From Prevotellaceae bacterium UBA4336 (GTDB lineage: Bacteria > Bacteroidota > Bacteroidia > Bacteroidales > Bacteroidaceae): a stretch of 10,510 bases of DNA. Position 1 is the first letter of the stretch. Each line of letters begins with the position of its first letter. The translations under genes and the position numbers were made by a program. Where the stretch lies: the NCBI GenBank assembly GCA_002394305.1, contig DGTM01000004.1, positions 1 to 10,510 of the forward strand, written 5' to 3'. The notes under the pieces are model-generated. The model saw only the letters and a program-made list of their open reading frames with translations. It ran no database searches and was not told the DNA's origin. Shown piece after piece: positions 1-7,580 of the stretch.

Positions 1-6
1 TTTGCC

Positions 7-3000
7 ATGCGTTTAGCCGTAACCCTTTTGCTTGCAATGCTCTCCGCTCTGAGCTGGGCGCAGGAACTGACCGTGCGGGGGCGCGTGGTGGATGCCGAGA
101 CGGGCGAGCCTCTGCCGTACGCTGCCATATATTGTGCGGGTGGCCGTGGGGCGATGACCAATGCGGACGGAGACTTCCGCCTGTCGGTGTCGGCTGGGGA
201 CGTCCTGACGTTCTCGTTCGTGGGCTTCGAGAAGCAACACCTCGCGGCAATCGATGTGCCGATGGTCGTCAGGTTGGTGCCTTTTACGAAGGATTTGAGC
301 GAAGTCACGATATACTCTGTAAATGAGCTTGATATCGTTCGTCAGGTCATCAAGAACTTGAAGCAGGACTTCTCGCGGCACAAAAGGGCGAGACAAGGTT
401 ACTTCCTGCGCACTTTGCTGAGGAACGAGGAGGATTCCTACCTGATAGAGAGCCTGCTTACTGCAAGGTCGGCGGTCAGTCTCCGCGAGGAAGAGATGCT
501 GAGCGCCCGCACAGGATTGAACCAGGAGGGCGCCGACAGCCGCTTAGCCCTTAGGTTTGCCAACATACAACGTGTGGCGGAGATTGGGCCAAGCGCCTTT
601 ACGAACAGCTATTGGCTGAAGGCCGTCAAGCCCCTCCACAGCTTTTCCATGACAAAGAAATACTACAAGACCAACATCGAGACGCTTTCCGGCAGCGAGG
701 GCGAAAGGCTCTACCGCATCACATTCAGCTTGAACGACAGACAACATCCACGGTGGCAGTCGGAATCCCTGGCGGAGAGGCGCCGCATCGTCGGCACAGC
801 ATACGTCGACGCCTCCACGCTCCGGCTGCTCTGTTTCGACGGGACGGTGGAGAATGCCTACCAGAGCGTCGATTTCATCCGCATGCCGACCGACATCCGT
901 TTCCGCATCATCTACGACTATTCACAAGGCTTTGCCTCCGTCGGAGGTCTGTCCTTCGAAGGCGGCAACGACAGGATGAGGTATCGTGGCATTCTGTTTG
1001 ATGTCCGAGGCGACAGCCTTTTGGCGCTACAACCCCGTGCCGTGGGCTTCAACATCCTCAGCGCCGCCGATGATGCCGGCTTCGACTCGACGCTTTGGAC
1101 GCGCCTCGACATCGTGAAACGGACTGCCGAAGAGGAGCGAGCCGCCTTCGGAGAGTCGCTGGCGACAAGGCCCTCCGCGGACACCCCGCAAGGAAAGAAG
1201 ACGCAGAAAGACATCAGATACCCCGAGCCTTTCCGTCCGTTGATGGACCGCCTCACAGCCTTCGGGCGAACCGTCCCGCAGGAGAAAGTCTATGTCCACA
1301 TGGACAACACGTGCTACTTCCAGGGCGACACCATCTGGTTCTCTGCCTATACGATGCAGACAGACACGGACAGGCCGTCGGACGTCAGCGGCGTGCTTTA
1401 CGTCGAACTGCTGAACGACGACGGCTATCTCGTGGAGCGCAAGCTCGTTGAGATGAGCGAGGGTAGGGGAAACGGCTTCTTTGCCCTGAACCATCAGATA
1501 CAGTACAGCGGCTTCTACGAGTTGAGAGCCTATACGCGCTGGCAGCTGAACTGGGGAGAACACGAGCACAAGCACCCCGAAAGCTTCGGCCTGATGTTCA
1601 GGGACAAAGCGATGGAACGGGAATACTTCCGCGACTACGACAAGCTCTACAGCCGCGTCTTTCCCGTCTACGACAGGCCTCTTGCCCCCGGCGACTACAC
1701 GCGCGACATGACGCTCCGCGTGATGCGGCGTGAATATAAAAGTAGCCCCGAGAAGCCCGAACTCAAACTTTCGCTCTTCCCCGAAGGCGGCAACCTGGTG
1801 GCGGGCGTGGAGAATCGCGTGGCATTCGAGGCTACGATGTCCGACGGACAGCAGGTTGACGGCTATCTGACCGTGGGAAACCAAACGGCAGAGACCGTCA
1901 GCCGGGGGCGAGGCATGTTCCGGGTCGTTCCGGAGAGCGGGCGTCAGGAAGAGGTGACCTTCGTGGCGACAAACGGCGAAAGGGTCGCCAGCGTCCTTCC
2001 GAAGCCCGAAGAAGAAGGCGTCGCCATACAGGTCAGACAGCAGGAGGACAGCATCTTCGTAGAAACACACATCGTCGGTCTTGATGCCGAACGCTTGGCG
2101 CTCACCGTCATGCACGAAGGAAAAGTGGAGGCGTTCCATGCCTTGGCCGAAGGTCAGACGCTGAGCATCGCGGACTTGTCGGCAGGTATTCACCAAGTCA
2201 CGGCCTTCGATGTCGACGGCCACGTCTTTGCCGACCGTCTCTTCTTCGTCGTGAGGCCGGAACTTTCCAAGCCGACACTCGTCGTCACGGGGCTTAAGGA
2301 GGAGTACCGTCCTTATGAAAAAGTGGAAATGAAGCTGAAGGGAAGCGCGGACGAGGCCTGTGTTTCCGTTGCCGTCCGCGATGTCAGTCATGCCGATCCG
2401 CTCTTCGACAACGGCAACATCATGACCGAGATGCTGCTTAGCTCCGAGGTGAAAGGCTTCATCCCCAACCCCGCATGGTTCTTCGAGAAAGACGACGAGG
2501 AGCACCGACGAGCGCTCGACCTGCTGATGATGACGCAAGGCTGGCGGCGCTTCGCTTGGCGCGACATGGCAACGGAAGGTGCGTGGAACCCGGTTCAACC
2601 CAAGGAACAGACACCCGTCCTGCGGGGATATGTGTACTTCAACCCCGACCGGGTGACCCGCATGCTGCCCGATGAGATACTGGAAAGCCTGTCGCCAGAC
2701 ACAGCACTCTTTGTTAACCAGTATGCCATGCCCAACCCTACCAGGCGCGAATACAAGTCAACCCTGGCTCTGGCAAAGACAGGAACGAAGTCCGGACTAC
2801 TCGTACATGCCGAACTGACTGCCTTGGATACGAGGGAAACACAGGTGAACGAAGAGCCTTTCCTGGGCGATTGCTTCCAGTTCAACTGTCCGAAGTTCTA
2901 CGGAGCGAAGGAACTCTTCATCTCTGTTGCCGACACAATCGGCTGGAACCGCGGGGAAAAGGGCCGATACGAATGGGTGCAGTATGCGAATGGGGTGGAG

Positions 3001-3918
3001 GCGGACTACAGGGCTTATGTGTCGTGGCCCTACCCGCGCTTCGTGAAGCCCTACAGCTTCTACCAGTCTCACATGCCGCAACGAACGTATAATGTGGAGT
3101 ATGAAATCCCCGCGGAGCCGACAAACGACTCCGCAAAGGCCTTGCGACAAGTGTCGGTCACGGCGAAGCGAAGACGTCGGCTCAAGGGGTTTAGCGATGC
3201 CTTCCCTGCTTTTGCCGTTGATGCCAACGACGCATGGAACGCCATAGAAGATGCCGGAGTGCCCGTCTTCAACCGTGTCGACATTGCAGAAGCTCTGGTT
3301 CGCGTCTTTCTTAACGACTATGGCATAAATGAAGAAAAGGACGGCAACGGCGACAGTCGCATCAGGCTCCGCTACGGACTAAGTCCCACGCGCCGCTCTC
3401 TGCCGCAACACATCGGCATTCCCACTGATTCGCTTTACCATCCCAAGTACCTCAAATCCTTCAGCGACGGCTTCAGCTTCTCGCCCGGAGAGGTAAGGGA
3501 ATACTTCGGCGATGGCGACGAAGACCCGCGATTCCTGTTGGATAGGTTCGTGGTTTATACCGACTATCAGCCCCGTCACGAAGGGAGCAACCGTTACCGA
3601 GGTGCCGACCGACCTGAGACGCGGGTTGCCGTCTATCCCATCTACGACGGGAGCCGCCATGCCGTCTATCGCGACCGGCACTACGTCCTTCCCGGTCTCT
3701 CGGTTCCAGCTGACTTCTACAGCCCTGACTATTCAAGCCAGACGCCTCCCCTTCCGAACGACTACCGACGTACGCTCTACTGGAATCCCGCTCTCCGCCT
3801 GGACAAAGACGGCGAGGCAAGCATCACCCTTTGGGCTGGCTCGCACCCGGTTTCCCTTAGCGTCGAGGCAGAGGGACAAGCCGCGGATGGCACTTTGCTT
3901 TGGAACGAAGATAGATGA
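7..3918 (+). CDS. Large exported protein with carboxypeptidase-regulatory-like and MG2-like domains
   Basis: A 1303-residue protein of unknown exact role, exported to the periplasm or cell surface. A signal peptide is visible (hydrophobic residues 3-17, likely cleavage SWA|QE after residue 18). Residues about 20-100 form a CarboxypepD_reg-like beta-sandwich (VRGRVVDAETGEPLPYAAI). A segment from about 105 (IVRQVIKNLKQDF) resembles the helical region that follows this domain in many Bacteroidetes proteins. From about 427 (KVYVHMDNTCYFQGDTIWF) and about 588 (LSLFPEGGNLVAGVENRV) the pattern is that of alpha-2-macroglobulin MG2-like domains. Near 1047 (RQVSVTAKRRRRL) a TonB-plug-like stretch begins, and the C-terminus carries the family pattern DYRRTLYWNP (about 1252). 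No thioester motif or membrane barrel is seen. The ATG at 7 is preferred because the signal peptide follows at once. Only 6 nt upstream are visible, so promoter and operon context are unknown. Domain names come from memory of the families; the function is not known. Confidence 0.85.
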   Translation: MRLAVTLLLAMLSALSWAQELTVRGRVVDAETGEPLPYAAIYCAGGRGAMTNADGDFRLSVSAGDVLTFSFVGFEKQHLAAIDVPMVVRLVPFTKDLSEVTIYSVNELDIVRQVIKNLKQDFSRHKRARQGYFLRTLLRNEEDSYLIESLLTARSAVSLREEEMLSARTGLNQEGADSRLALRFANIQRVAEIGPSAFTNSYWLKAVKPLHSFSMTKKYYKTNIETLSGSEGERLYRITFSLNDRQHPRWQSESLAERRRIVGTAYVDASTLRLLCFDGTVENAYQSVDFIRMPTDIRFRIIYDYSQGFASVGGLSFEGGNDRMRYRGILFDVRGDSLLALQPRAVGFNILSAADDAGFDSTLWTRLDIVKRTAEEERAAFGESLATRPSADTPQGKKTQKDIRYPEPFRPLMDRLTAFGRTVPQEKVYVHMDNTCYFQGDTIWFSAYTMQTDTDRPSDVSGVLYVELLNDDGYLVERKLVEMSEGRGNGFFALNHQIQYSGFYELRAYTRWQLNWGEHEHKHPESFGLMFRDKAMEREYFRDYDKLYSRVFPVYDRPLAPGDYTRDMTLRVMRREYKSSPEKPELKLSLFPEGGNLVAGVENRVAFEATMSDGQQVDGYLTVGNQTAETVSRGRGMFRVVPESGRQEEVTFVATNGERVASVLPKPEEEGVAIQVRQQEDSIFVETHIVGLDAERLALTVMHEGKVEAFHALAEGQTLSIADLSAGIHQVTAFDVDGHVFADRLFFVVRPELSKPTLVVTGLKEEYRPYEKVEMKLKGSADEACVSVAVRDVSHADPLFDNGNIMTEMLLSSEVKGFIPNPAWFFEKDDEEHRRALDLLMMTQGWRRFAWRDMATEGAWNPVQPKEQTPVLRGYVYFNPDRVTRMLPDEILESLSPDTALFVNQYAMPNPTRREYKSTLALAKTGTKSGLLVHAELTALDTRETQVNEEPFLGDCFQFNCPKFYGAKELFISVADTIGWNRGEKGRYEWVQYANGVEADYRAYVSWPYPRFVKPYSFYQSHMPQRTYNVEYEIPAEPTNDSAKALRQVSVTAKRRRRLKGFSDAFPAFAVDANDAWNAIEDAGVPVFNRVDIAEALVRVFLNDYGINEEKDGNGDSRIRLRYGLSPTRRSLPQHIGIPTDSLYHPKYLKSFSDGFSFSPGEVREYFGDGDEDPRFLLDRFVVYTDYQPRHEGSNRYRGADRPETRVAVYPIYDGSRHAVYRDRHYVLPGLSVPADFYSPDYSSQTPPLPNDYRRTLYWNPALRLDKDGEASITLWAGSHPVSLSVEAEGQAADGTLLWNEDR

Positions 3919-3962
3919 ACATCGAAAGAAACGAAAAAAACTAAAGTTCGTGACTCGATGTT
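3918..3962. terminator. Possible bidirectional terminator between convergent genes
   Basis: An 8-bp perfect inverted repeat (aacatcga at 3918-3925, tcgatgtt at 3955-3962) encloses a 29-nt A-rich loop. It touches the stop codons of both convergent genes. The loop is long, the stem is not GC-rich, and no T-run follows directly on either strand, so an intrinsic terminator is only a guess from position and symmetry. Confidence 0.3.
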
Positions 3963-4773
3963 AGAAACAAACGTCTCTTTCTGTGTTTTCTGTGCTTTCT
4001 GTGTGAGAAAAAGGCTGAGAGTCTCTGAAGCAGACTTTTGCCTGGCAGACCACTTCGCTTCCGTTCTTTCGCACCTCTATGTCGGTCTCGTCAGCGCTGA
4101 CGGTTTGCTCGTAGAAGCTGAGGCGGTCGCCAAGGTACGACTCCGCCTTGTAGGCAATCTCGAAGCGACGGATGCCTCCGTGCTCGAAGCGCTCGCGGGG
4201 AAAGAGGTCGAGGATGTGCTCGATGTACTTGATGCTGTTGATGTGACCGTTGATGTCTATGTCGCTGTAGTAGGTGTCGATGGTGCGCAGGAGCTGCGGC
4301 TCGCGGAAACGGAAACGGCCGTGACCCTGTATGGGACACACGTTCTCCTCCTCGGGTACGACATAATTGAGGATGTCGCCGTCGTAGAGCGACAGCAGGT
4401 CGCAGGGCTTGCGCGTCTCCATGTCAATCATCGCCCAGACACTGCGAGCGTAGCCCAAAGGCTTTCCCTCGGCGGAAAGGATGGCGAAGTTGCGGTTCGT
4501 GAAGAGCTTCATCACGCTCTCCACCCACGTCCGCACCTCGCAATGCTCGTACTGCCGCGGCATCTCGTTCATCTCGATGCTGAGCCGCGAGAGCACCCAG
4601 GTGTGCTTCGTCTCGTTCAAGGCGCCGATGCCCCAGCCACGCCTCTGCGAGTGATTGCCCGCAGCATTGAGCAGATGGTTGCCGAGTACGCCGAGGAAGA
4701 TGCGGCCCGTGAAATCCACGTGGAAGGGCTCCACGTAGAAGGGGTAGCGGTCTATGTATTTACTATTTGACAA
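3961..4773 (-). CDS. Acyl-ACP thioesterase (FatA/FatB-like, double hotdog)
   Basis: A 270-residue cytoplasmic acyl-[acyl-carrier-protein] thioesterase, predicted to hydrolyse acyl-ACP to free fatty acid. The N-terminal hotdog has VEPFHVDFTGR (14-24), LGNHLLNAAG (30-39) and TWVLSRLSIEM (58-68). The second hotdog has the catalytic-loop pattern DIDINGHINS (171-180), matching the plant FatA/FatB D-x-N-x-H motif. D173, N175, H177 and E211 are the likely active-site residues, and the Cys next to the Glu in plant enzymes is Ser212 here. The only usable start is TTG at 4773-4771: no ATG precedes the conserved region and an in-frame stop lies at 4806-4804. The first six residues (MSNSKY) come from an AT-rich repeat. 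The C-terminal tail (HTESTENTERD) comes from a 9-nt repeat and lies beyond the conserved fold. It is the third gene behind ilvB and ilvN, 120 nt after ilvN, probably co-transcribed. The exact acyl substrate cannot be read from sequence. Confidence 0.9.
   Translation of the reverse strand: MSNSKYIDRYPFYVEPFHVDFTGRIFLGVLGNHLLNAAGNHSQRRGWGIGALNETKHTWVLSRLSIEMNEMPRQYEHCEVRTWVESVMKLFTNRNFAILSAEGKPLGYARSVWAMIDMETRKPCDLLSLYDGDILNYVVPEEENVCPIQGHGRFRFREPQLLRTIDTYYSDIDINGHINSIKYIEHILDLFPRERFEHGGIRRFEIAYKAESYLGDRLSFYEQTVSADETDIEVRKNGSEVVCQAKVCFRDSQPFSHTESTENTERDVCF
3977..4003. repeat. Three tandem 9-nt units (CACAGAAAR on - strand)
   Basis: On the minus strand the units are CACAGAAAG, CACAGAAAA, CACAGAAAG, read in order 4003 to 3977. 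They are in frame in the thioesterase 3' end and encode the repeating Thr-Glu-x tail. Because the unit is 9 nt, copy-number changes would keep the frame. Confidence 0.85.
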
Positions 4774-4842
4774 TTTGTTATTTACTATTTGACAATTTAC
4801 TATTTACTATTTATTTACAATTTTAGTATTTAGTAATTTTAT
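4757..4842. repeat. AT-rich 7/8-nt repeat array at the thioesterase start
   Basis: Units such as actattt, gttattt and gacaattt are arranged head to tail. A 20-nt block at 4757-4776 is repeated exactly at 4779-4798 (period 22), followed by more actattt-like units to about 4842. The array fills most of the ilvN-thioesterase gap and supplies the thioesterase start codon and first codons (TTG at 4773-4771). I see no clear -7 box in it. Confidence 0.85.
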
Positions 4843-4843
4843 T

Positions 4844-4917
4844 GGGGTAGGGGTCCTTATTCCCCCTAAAGGGGGGATAGGGGGTCCTTTCCCCTAAAGG
4901 GGGTTAAGGGGTCTTTC
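4844..4917. repeat. G-rich hairpin-forming repeat at the 3' end of ilvN
   Basis: Two imperfect direct copies of a unit containing CCCCTAAAGGGG occur: ccccc-taaa-ggggg at 4862-4875 and cccc-taaa-gggg at 4891-4902, each followed by runs like ataggggg or ttaagggg and then tcctt or tcttt. Each core can fold into a short GC hairpin with a TAAA loop. The second copy contains the ilvN stop codon (4896-4894) and encodes its last residues (RPLNPL). It could slow or stop RNA polymerase, but no U-run supports calling it a classical terminator. Confidence 0.75.
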
Positions 4918-5766
4918 CTCTTCTCGTTTGGCGATGTAGGCGTCGAGGCGTTCGATGTAGGACTTCGTGACGGCGATGCGGCCTGTACGTACGAACTGCA
5001 GCACGCAGTCCAGGGCGTCGAGTTGGGTGAAAAGGCTGATGATGTCGTCCGTCATGCCGGTGTTCTCCACGATGGTGTAGATGGGATTCACCTCCACGAT
5101 GCGTGCGTCGAAGCGTCGCACGATGCTCGAAATCTCCTTGTTGGCGAGCACCATCGGCGTAGAGAGCTTGAGCAGGGAGGTCTCGAGGATGAATATCTCG
5201 TCGTCGACGAAGCAGTTGGCCTGCAGCACGTCTATCTTCTTCTCGATTTGCTTGGTCAGCATCTCGGCCATTTCCTGCTTGCAGTAGCAGGTGATGGTGT
5301 ATTTGTGCACGCCGGGTGTTGAGGAGGCGCAGACATTGAGGCTTTCGATGTTGACTTGCCGGCGGGTGAAGACGGCTGTAATCTGGTTGAGGATGCCAGC
5401 GAAGTTCTCCGAGTAGATGATGAGTGTGTAGAGCGTCAGGCCTTCGTGGCTGAGCAGGGCACCTTCGTGACCGGGCACGGCGGGTCGCGCCACGGCGTTG
5501 CGCTTGAAGGTTTCCTTCTGGCTGCCCTGTGCAGTGTCTCGGGCCAAGGTAGCCAGGCGCTGCCGTGTCAGGTTCTTCTCGAAGCTGTCGCGTTCGATGG
5601 CTGCGGCTGCAAGGACTGCTTCGTTAAAGCCTTGCATCTCATGTGCCTGTTCCAACTCGTCGCACTTACCGCATGTATTGCAATCGCCGCATTGGGAGCC
5701 CCCTCCCTGCTCACCCTTTGGGGGAGTGTTCTGAAGGGAAGACTTATCTTGTGTTTCCTTTTTCAT
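4894..5766 (-). CDS. ilvN: Acetolactate synthase small (regulatory) subunit with N-terminal extension
   Basis: The regulatory subunit of acetohydroxyacid synthase, which binds the IlvB catalytic subunit and usually confers valine feedback inhibition. An ACT domain starts near residue 110 (LTLYTLIIYSENFAGILNQITAVFTRRQVNIESLNV), followed by the ALS small-subunit C-terminal region (about 190-280: LLKLSTP, IVRRFDARIVEVNP, GRIAVTKSYIERL). At 290 residues it is about 100 longer than usual for the family (roughly 160-190). The extra N-terminus contains repeat-derived sequence (about 11-24, SLQNTPPKGEQGGGS), then Cys26-xx-Cys29-xx-Cys32-xx-Cys35, then a helix-prone charged stretch to about 90. ATG 5766-5764 is used; Met44 is the only other ATG before the ACT domain, and a GTG nearer the ACT domain (Val92 or Val97) cannot be excluded. 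It lies 74 nt after ilvB, so it is likely in one operon. The identity of the ACT part is secure; whether the extension is translated is not. Confidence 0.93.
   Translation of the reverse strand: MKKETQDKSSLQNTPPKGEQGGGSQCGDCNTCGKCDELEQAHEMQGFNEAVLAAAAIERDSFEKNLTRQRLATLARDTAQGSQKETFKRNAVARPAVPGHEGALLSHEGLTLYTLIIYSENFAGILNQITAVFTRRQVNIESLNVCASSTPGVHKYTITCYCKQEMAEMLTKQIEKKIDVLQANCFVDDEIFILETSLLKLSTPMVLANKEISSIVRRFDARIVEVNPIYTIVENTGMTDDIISLFTQLDALDCVLQFVRTGRIAVTKSYIERLDAYIAKREEERPLNPL
5697..5728. repeat. G/C-rich repeat element, copy A (inside ilvN)
   Basis: Plus strand agccccctccctgctcaccc followed by tttgggggagtg. It matches copy B (5808-5839) in inverted orientation over about 30 nt with two substitutions and a 2-nt length difference in the T-run. 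It lies within the ilvN reading frame and encodes the PPKGEQGGGS region of the N-terminal extension. Confidence 0.8.
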
Positions 5767-5807
5767 TATGCTTTATTCATTATTATCTTATCCTCTCTCT
5801 TATTAGG

Positions 5808-5839
5808 CACCCCCAAAAAGGGGGAGCGGGGAGGGGGCT
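5808..5839. repeat. G/C-rich repeat element, copy B (ilvB-ilvN gap)
   Basis: The reverse complement of copy A, lying 1 nt beyond the ilvB stop codon (5843-5841) in the 74-nt gap before ilvN. It contains an internal ccccc-aaaaa-ggggg hairpin. The rest of the gap toward ilvN is A/T-rich and shows no Shine-Dalgarno sequence. Confidence 0.8.
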
Positions 5840-5840
5840 T

Positions 5841-7538
5841 CTATTTGATTTCAAGCAGCATCTCGTCGACGTTTGCTCCGGGAGGCGTCATGGGCAGGAC
5901 GTTGTCTTCTTCCTTCACGGCGCATTGCAGGATGTAGGGGCCTTCGGTGTCGAGCATTTCGCGGATGGCGGCATCGAGGTCCCGACGGTCGACGACGGTG
6001 CGGCAGGGGATGCCGTAGCCTGCGGCTATCTTCTCGTAGTCGGGGTTGAGCATGGGGGTGAAGGAGTAGCGCTTGTTAAAGAACATATACTGCCACTGTC
6101 GCACGTTGCCGAGGAAGTTGTTGTTGAGCAGTATCATCTTCACGGGAACCTGGTTCTCCATGATGGTGCCCAGCTCCTGTATGGTCATCTGGAAGCCTCC
6201 GTCGCCGCAGAACATGCAGACGGTGCGGCCCGGTGCTCCGTAGCAGGCTCCGATGGCGGCCGGTATGCCGAAGCCCATCGTGCCGCAGCCGCCACTGGTG
6301 ACTACGGAGCGCGGCTTGCTGAACTTGAAGTAGCGGCAGCCGAACATCTGGTTCTGGCCGACGTCGGTGACGAGGATGGCTTCGTTCTTTGCTGCCTCGC
6401 TCACCTTGCGCACCACTTCGCCCATCAGGAGCGGGCCTTCGGTGGGATGCAGGGCAGCATCGATGACTTTGTTGTATTCCTTTTCAGCGTATGGCTTGAA
6501 GCCTTCTATCCAGGCCTTGTGCGTCTGCTTCTCCACGAGTTTTGTCACCTCGGGTATGGTCTGTTTGCAGTTGCCGAGGACAGAGAGTGTGGGCTTCACG
6601 TTCTTGCCGAGCTCCGAGGGGTCAATCTCGAAATGTATGACTTTAGCTTGCTTGGCGTAGGTCTTCAGGTTGCCCGTCACGCGGTCGTCGAAGCGCATGC
6701 CGACGGCAATGAGCAGGTCGCACTGGTTGGTCATGACGTTGGGCGCAAGGTTGCCGTGCATACCGAGCATGCCCATGTTGAGGGGATGGTCGGAAGGGAC
6801 GGCGGAAAGGCCAAGAATGGTCGAGGCAAAGGGAATCTGCGCCTTCTCGCAAAGGTCAATCAGTTCCTTGTTTGCACCGGCCAGCTCTACGCCTTGGCCG
6901 ACGAGCATGAAGGGCTTGACGCTCTCGTTTATCATGCATGCAGCTTTCGCGACGGCTCCTTCCTCGGGCTGTGGATTGGGGTTGTAGCTGCGGATGAAGT
7001 CGACAGTCTGCGGAGCGTACTCTATCATGGCCGTCTGTGCGTTCTTTGCAAAGTCGAGCACCACGGGGCCCGGCCTGCCGCTCTTGGCGATGAAGAAGGC
7101 ACGTGCCACGGCCCAGGGAATGTCTTCGGCACGACGAATCTGGAAGTTCCACTTCGTGATAGGTTGCGTCACGCCCACGACGTCGACCTCCTGGAAGGCA
7201 TCGGTGCCCAGCATGGCTGCTCCCACCTGGCCGCAGATGACGACCATCGGGGTGGAGTCGATCATGGCATCGGCCACTCCGGTGATGGTGTTCATGGCTC
7301 CGGGGCCGCTCGTCACGATGGCACAGCCCACCTTTCCGCTGACGCGGGCATAGCCCTGGGCGGCGTGTACGGCAGCCTGTTCGTGGCGTACCAGGATGTG
7401 GTGCAGAGACTTCTTATGGTCGTAGAGCGCATCGTAGGTGGGCATGATGGCCCCCCCAGGGTAACCGAAAAGCACATCCACGCCCTCGTGCTCAAGGCAA
7501 CGCATCAGCGCCTCGGCACCTGTGATTTTTTCGTTCAT
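5841..7538 (-). CDS. ilvB: Acetolactate synthase large (catalytic) subunit
   Basis: A 565-residue ThDP-dependent acetohydroxyacid synthase catalytic subunit. It joins two pyruvates to 2-acetolactate (valine/leucine branch), or pyruvate and 2-ketobutyrate to 2-aceto-2-hydroxybutyrate (isoleucine branch). The domains are in the usual order. The PYR domain has YPGGAIMPTYDAL and the catalytic Glu53 in VRHEQAA. The central FAD-type domain has MRFDDRVTGN (281-290). The PP domain has the ThDP/Mg motif GDGGF (445-449) ending at NNN (472-474). The length and the RHEQ-type Glu plus FAD-region motif fit the biosynthetic enzyme rather than a catabolic ALS. The ATG at 7538 gives a complete N-terminus, with a Bacteroidetes -7 box about 27 nt upstream. 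The leader is too short for peptide-mediated attenuation, so control by a leader peptide is unlikely. It is followed by its regulatory subunit, so it heads the ilvB-ilvN-thioesterase unit. Confidence 0.97.
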   Translation of the reverse strand: MNEKITGAEALMRCLEHEGVDVLFGYPGGAIMPTYDALYDHKKSLHHILVRHEQAAVHAAQGYARVSGKVGCAIVTSGPGAMNTITGVADAMIDSTPMVVICGQVGAAMLGTDAFQEVDVVGVTQPITKWNFQIRRAEDIPWAVARAFFIAKSGRPGPVVLDFAKNAQTAMIEYAPQTVDFIRSYNPNPQPEEGAVAKAACMINESVKPFMLVGQGVELAGANKELIDLCEKAQIPFASTILGLSAVPSDHPLNMGMLGMHGNLAPNVMTNQCDLLIAVGMRFDDRVTGNLKTYAKQAKVIHFEIDPSELGKNVKPTLSVLGNCKQTIPEVTKLVEKQTHKAWIEGFKPYAEKEYNKVIDAALHPTEGPLLMGEVVRKVSEAAKNEAILVTDVGQNQMFGCRYFKFSKPRSVVTSGGCGTMGFGIPAAIGACYGAPGRTVCMFCGDGGFQMTIQELGTIMENQVPVKMILLNNNFLGNVRQWQYMFFNKRYSFTPMLNPDYEKIAAGYGIPCRTVVDRRDLDAAIREMLDTEGPYILQCAVKEEDNVLPMTPPGANVDEMLLEIK

Positions 7539-7564
7539 TATCGTAATGTTATCCTTTTGCGGTG

Positions 7565-7572
7565 CAAAGGTA
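7565..7572 (-). promoter_or_regulatory. Probable ilvB promoter -7 box (TACCTTTG)
   Basis: On the minus strand TACCTTTG (7572 to 7565) matches the Bacteroidetes primary-sigma -7 consensus TAnnTTTG and is followed by CACCGC. The ilvB ATG begins 26 nt further on. No good TTTG -33 box is seen at the expected distance; that position is occupied by a 7-nt repeat array. Confidence 0.7.
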
Positions 7573-7580
7573 CTACTTTT

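Noticed and set aside
1027..2598. Minus-strand open frame of 523 codons inside the first gene
   Set aside because: Antisense shadow; the plus strand carries the recognisable domains and signal peptide.
3958..4770. Plus-strand open frame of 270 codons opposite the thioesterase
   Set aside because: Almost exact mirror of a gene with strong family motifs; its product shows only valine/leucine-rich reverse-complement sequence.
7539..7565. Leader-peptide attenuator for ilvB
   Set aside because: Only about 26 nt lie between the -7 box and the ATG, too short for a leader peptide with competing hairpins.
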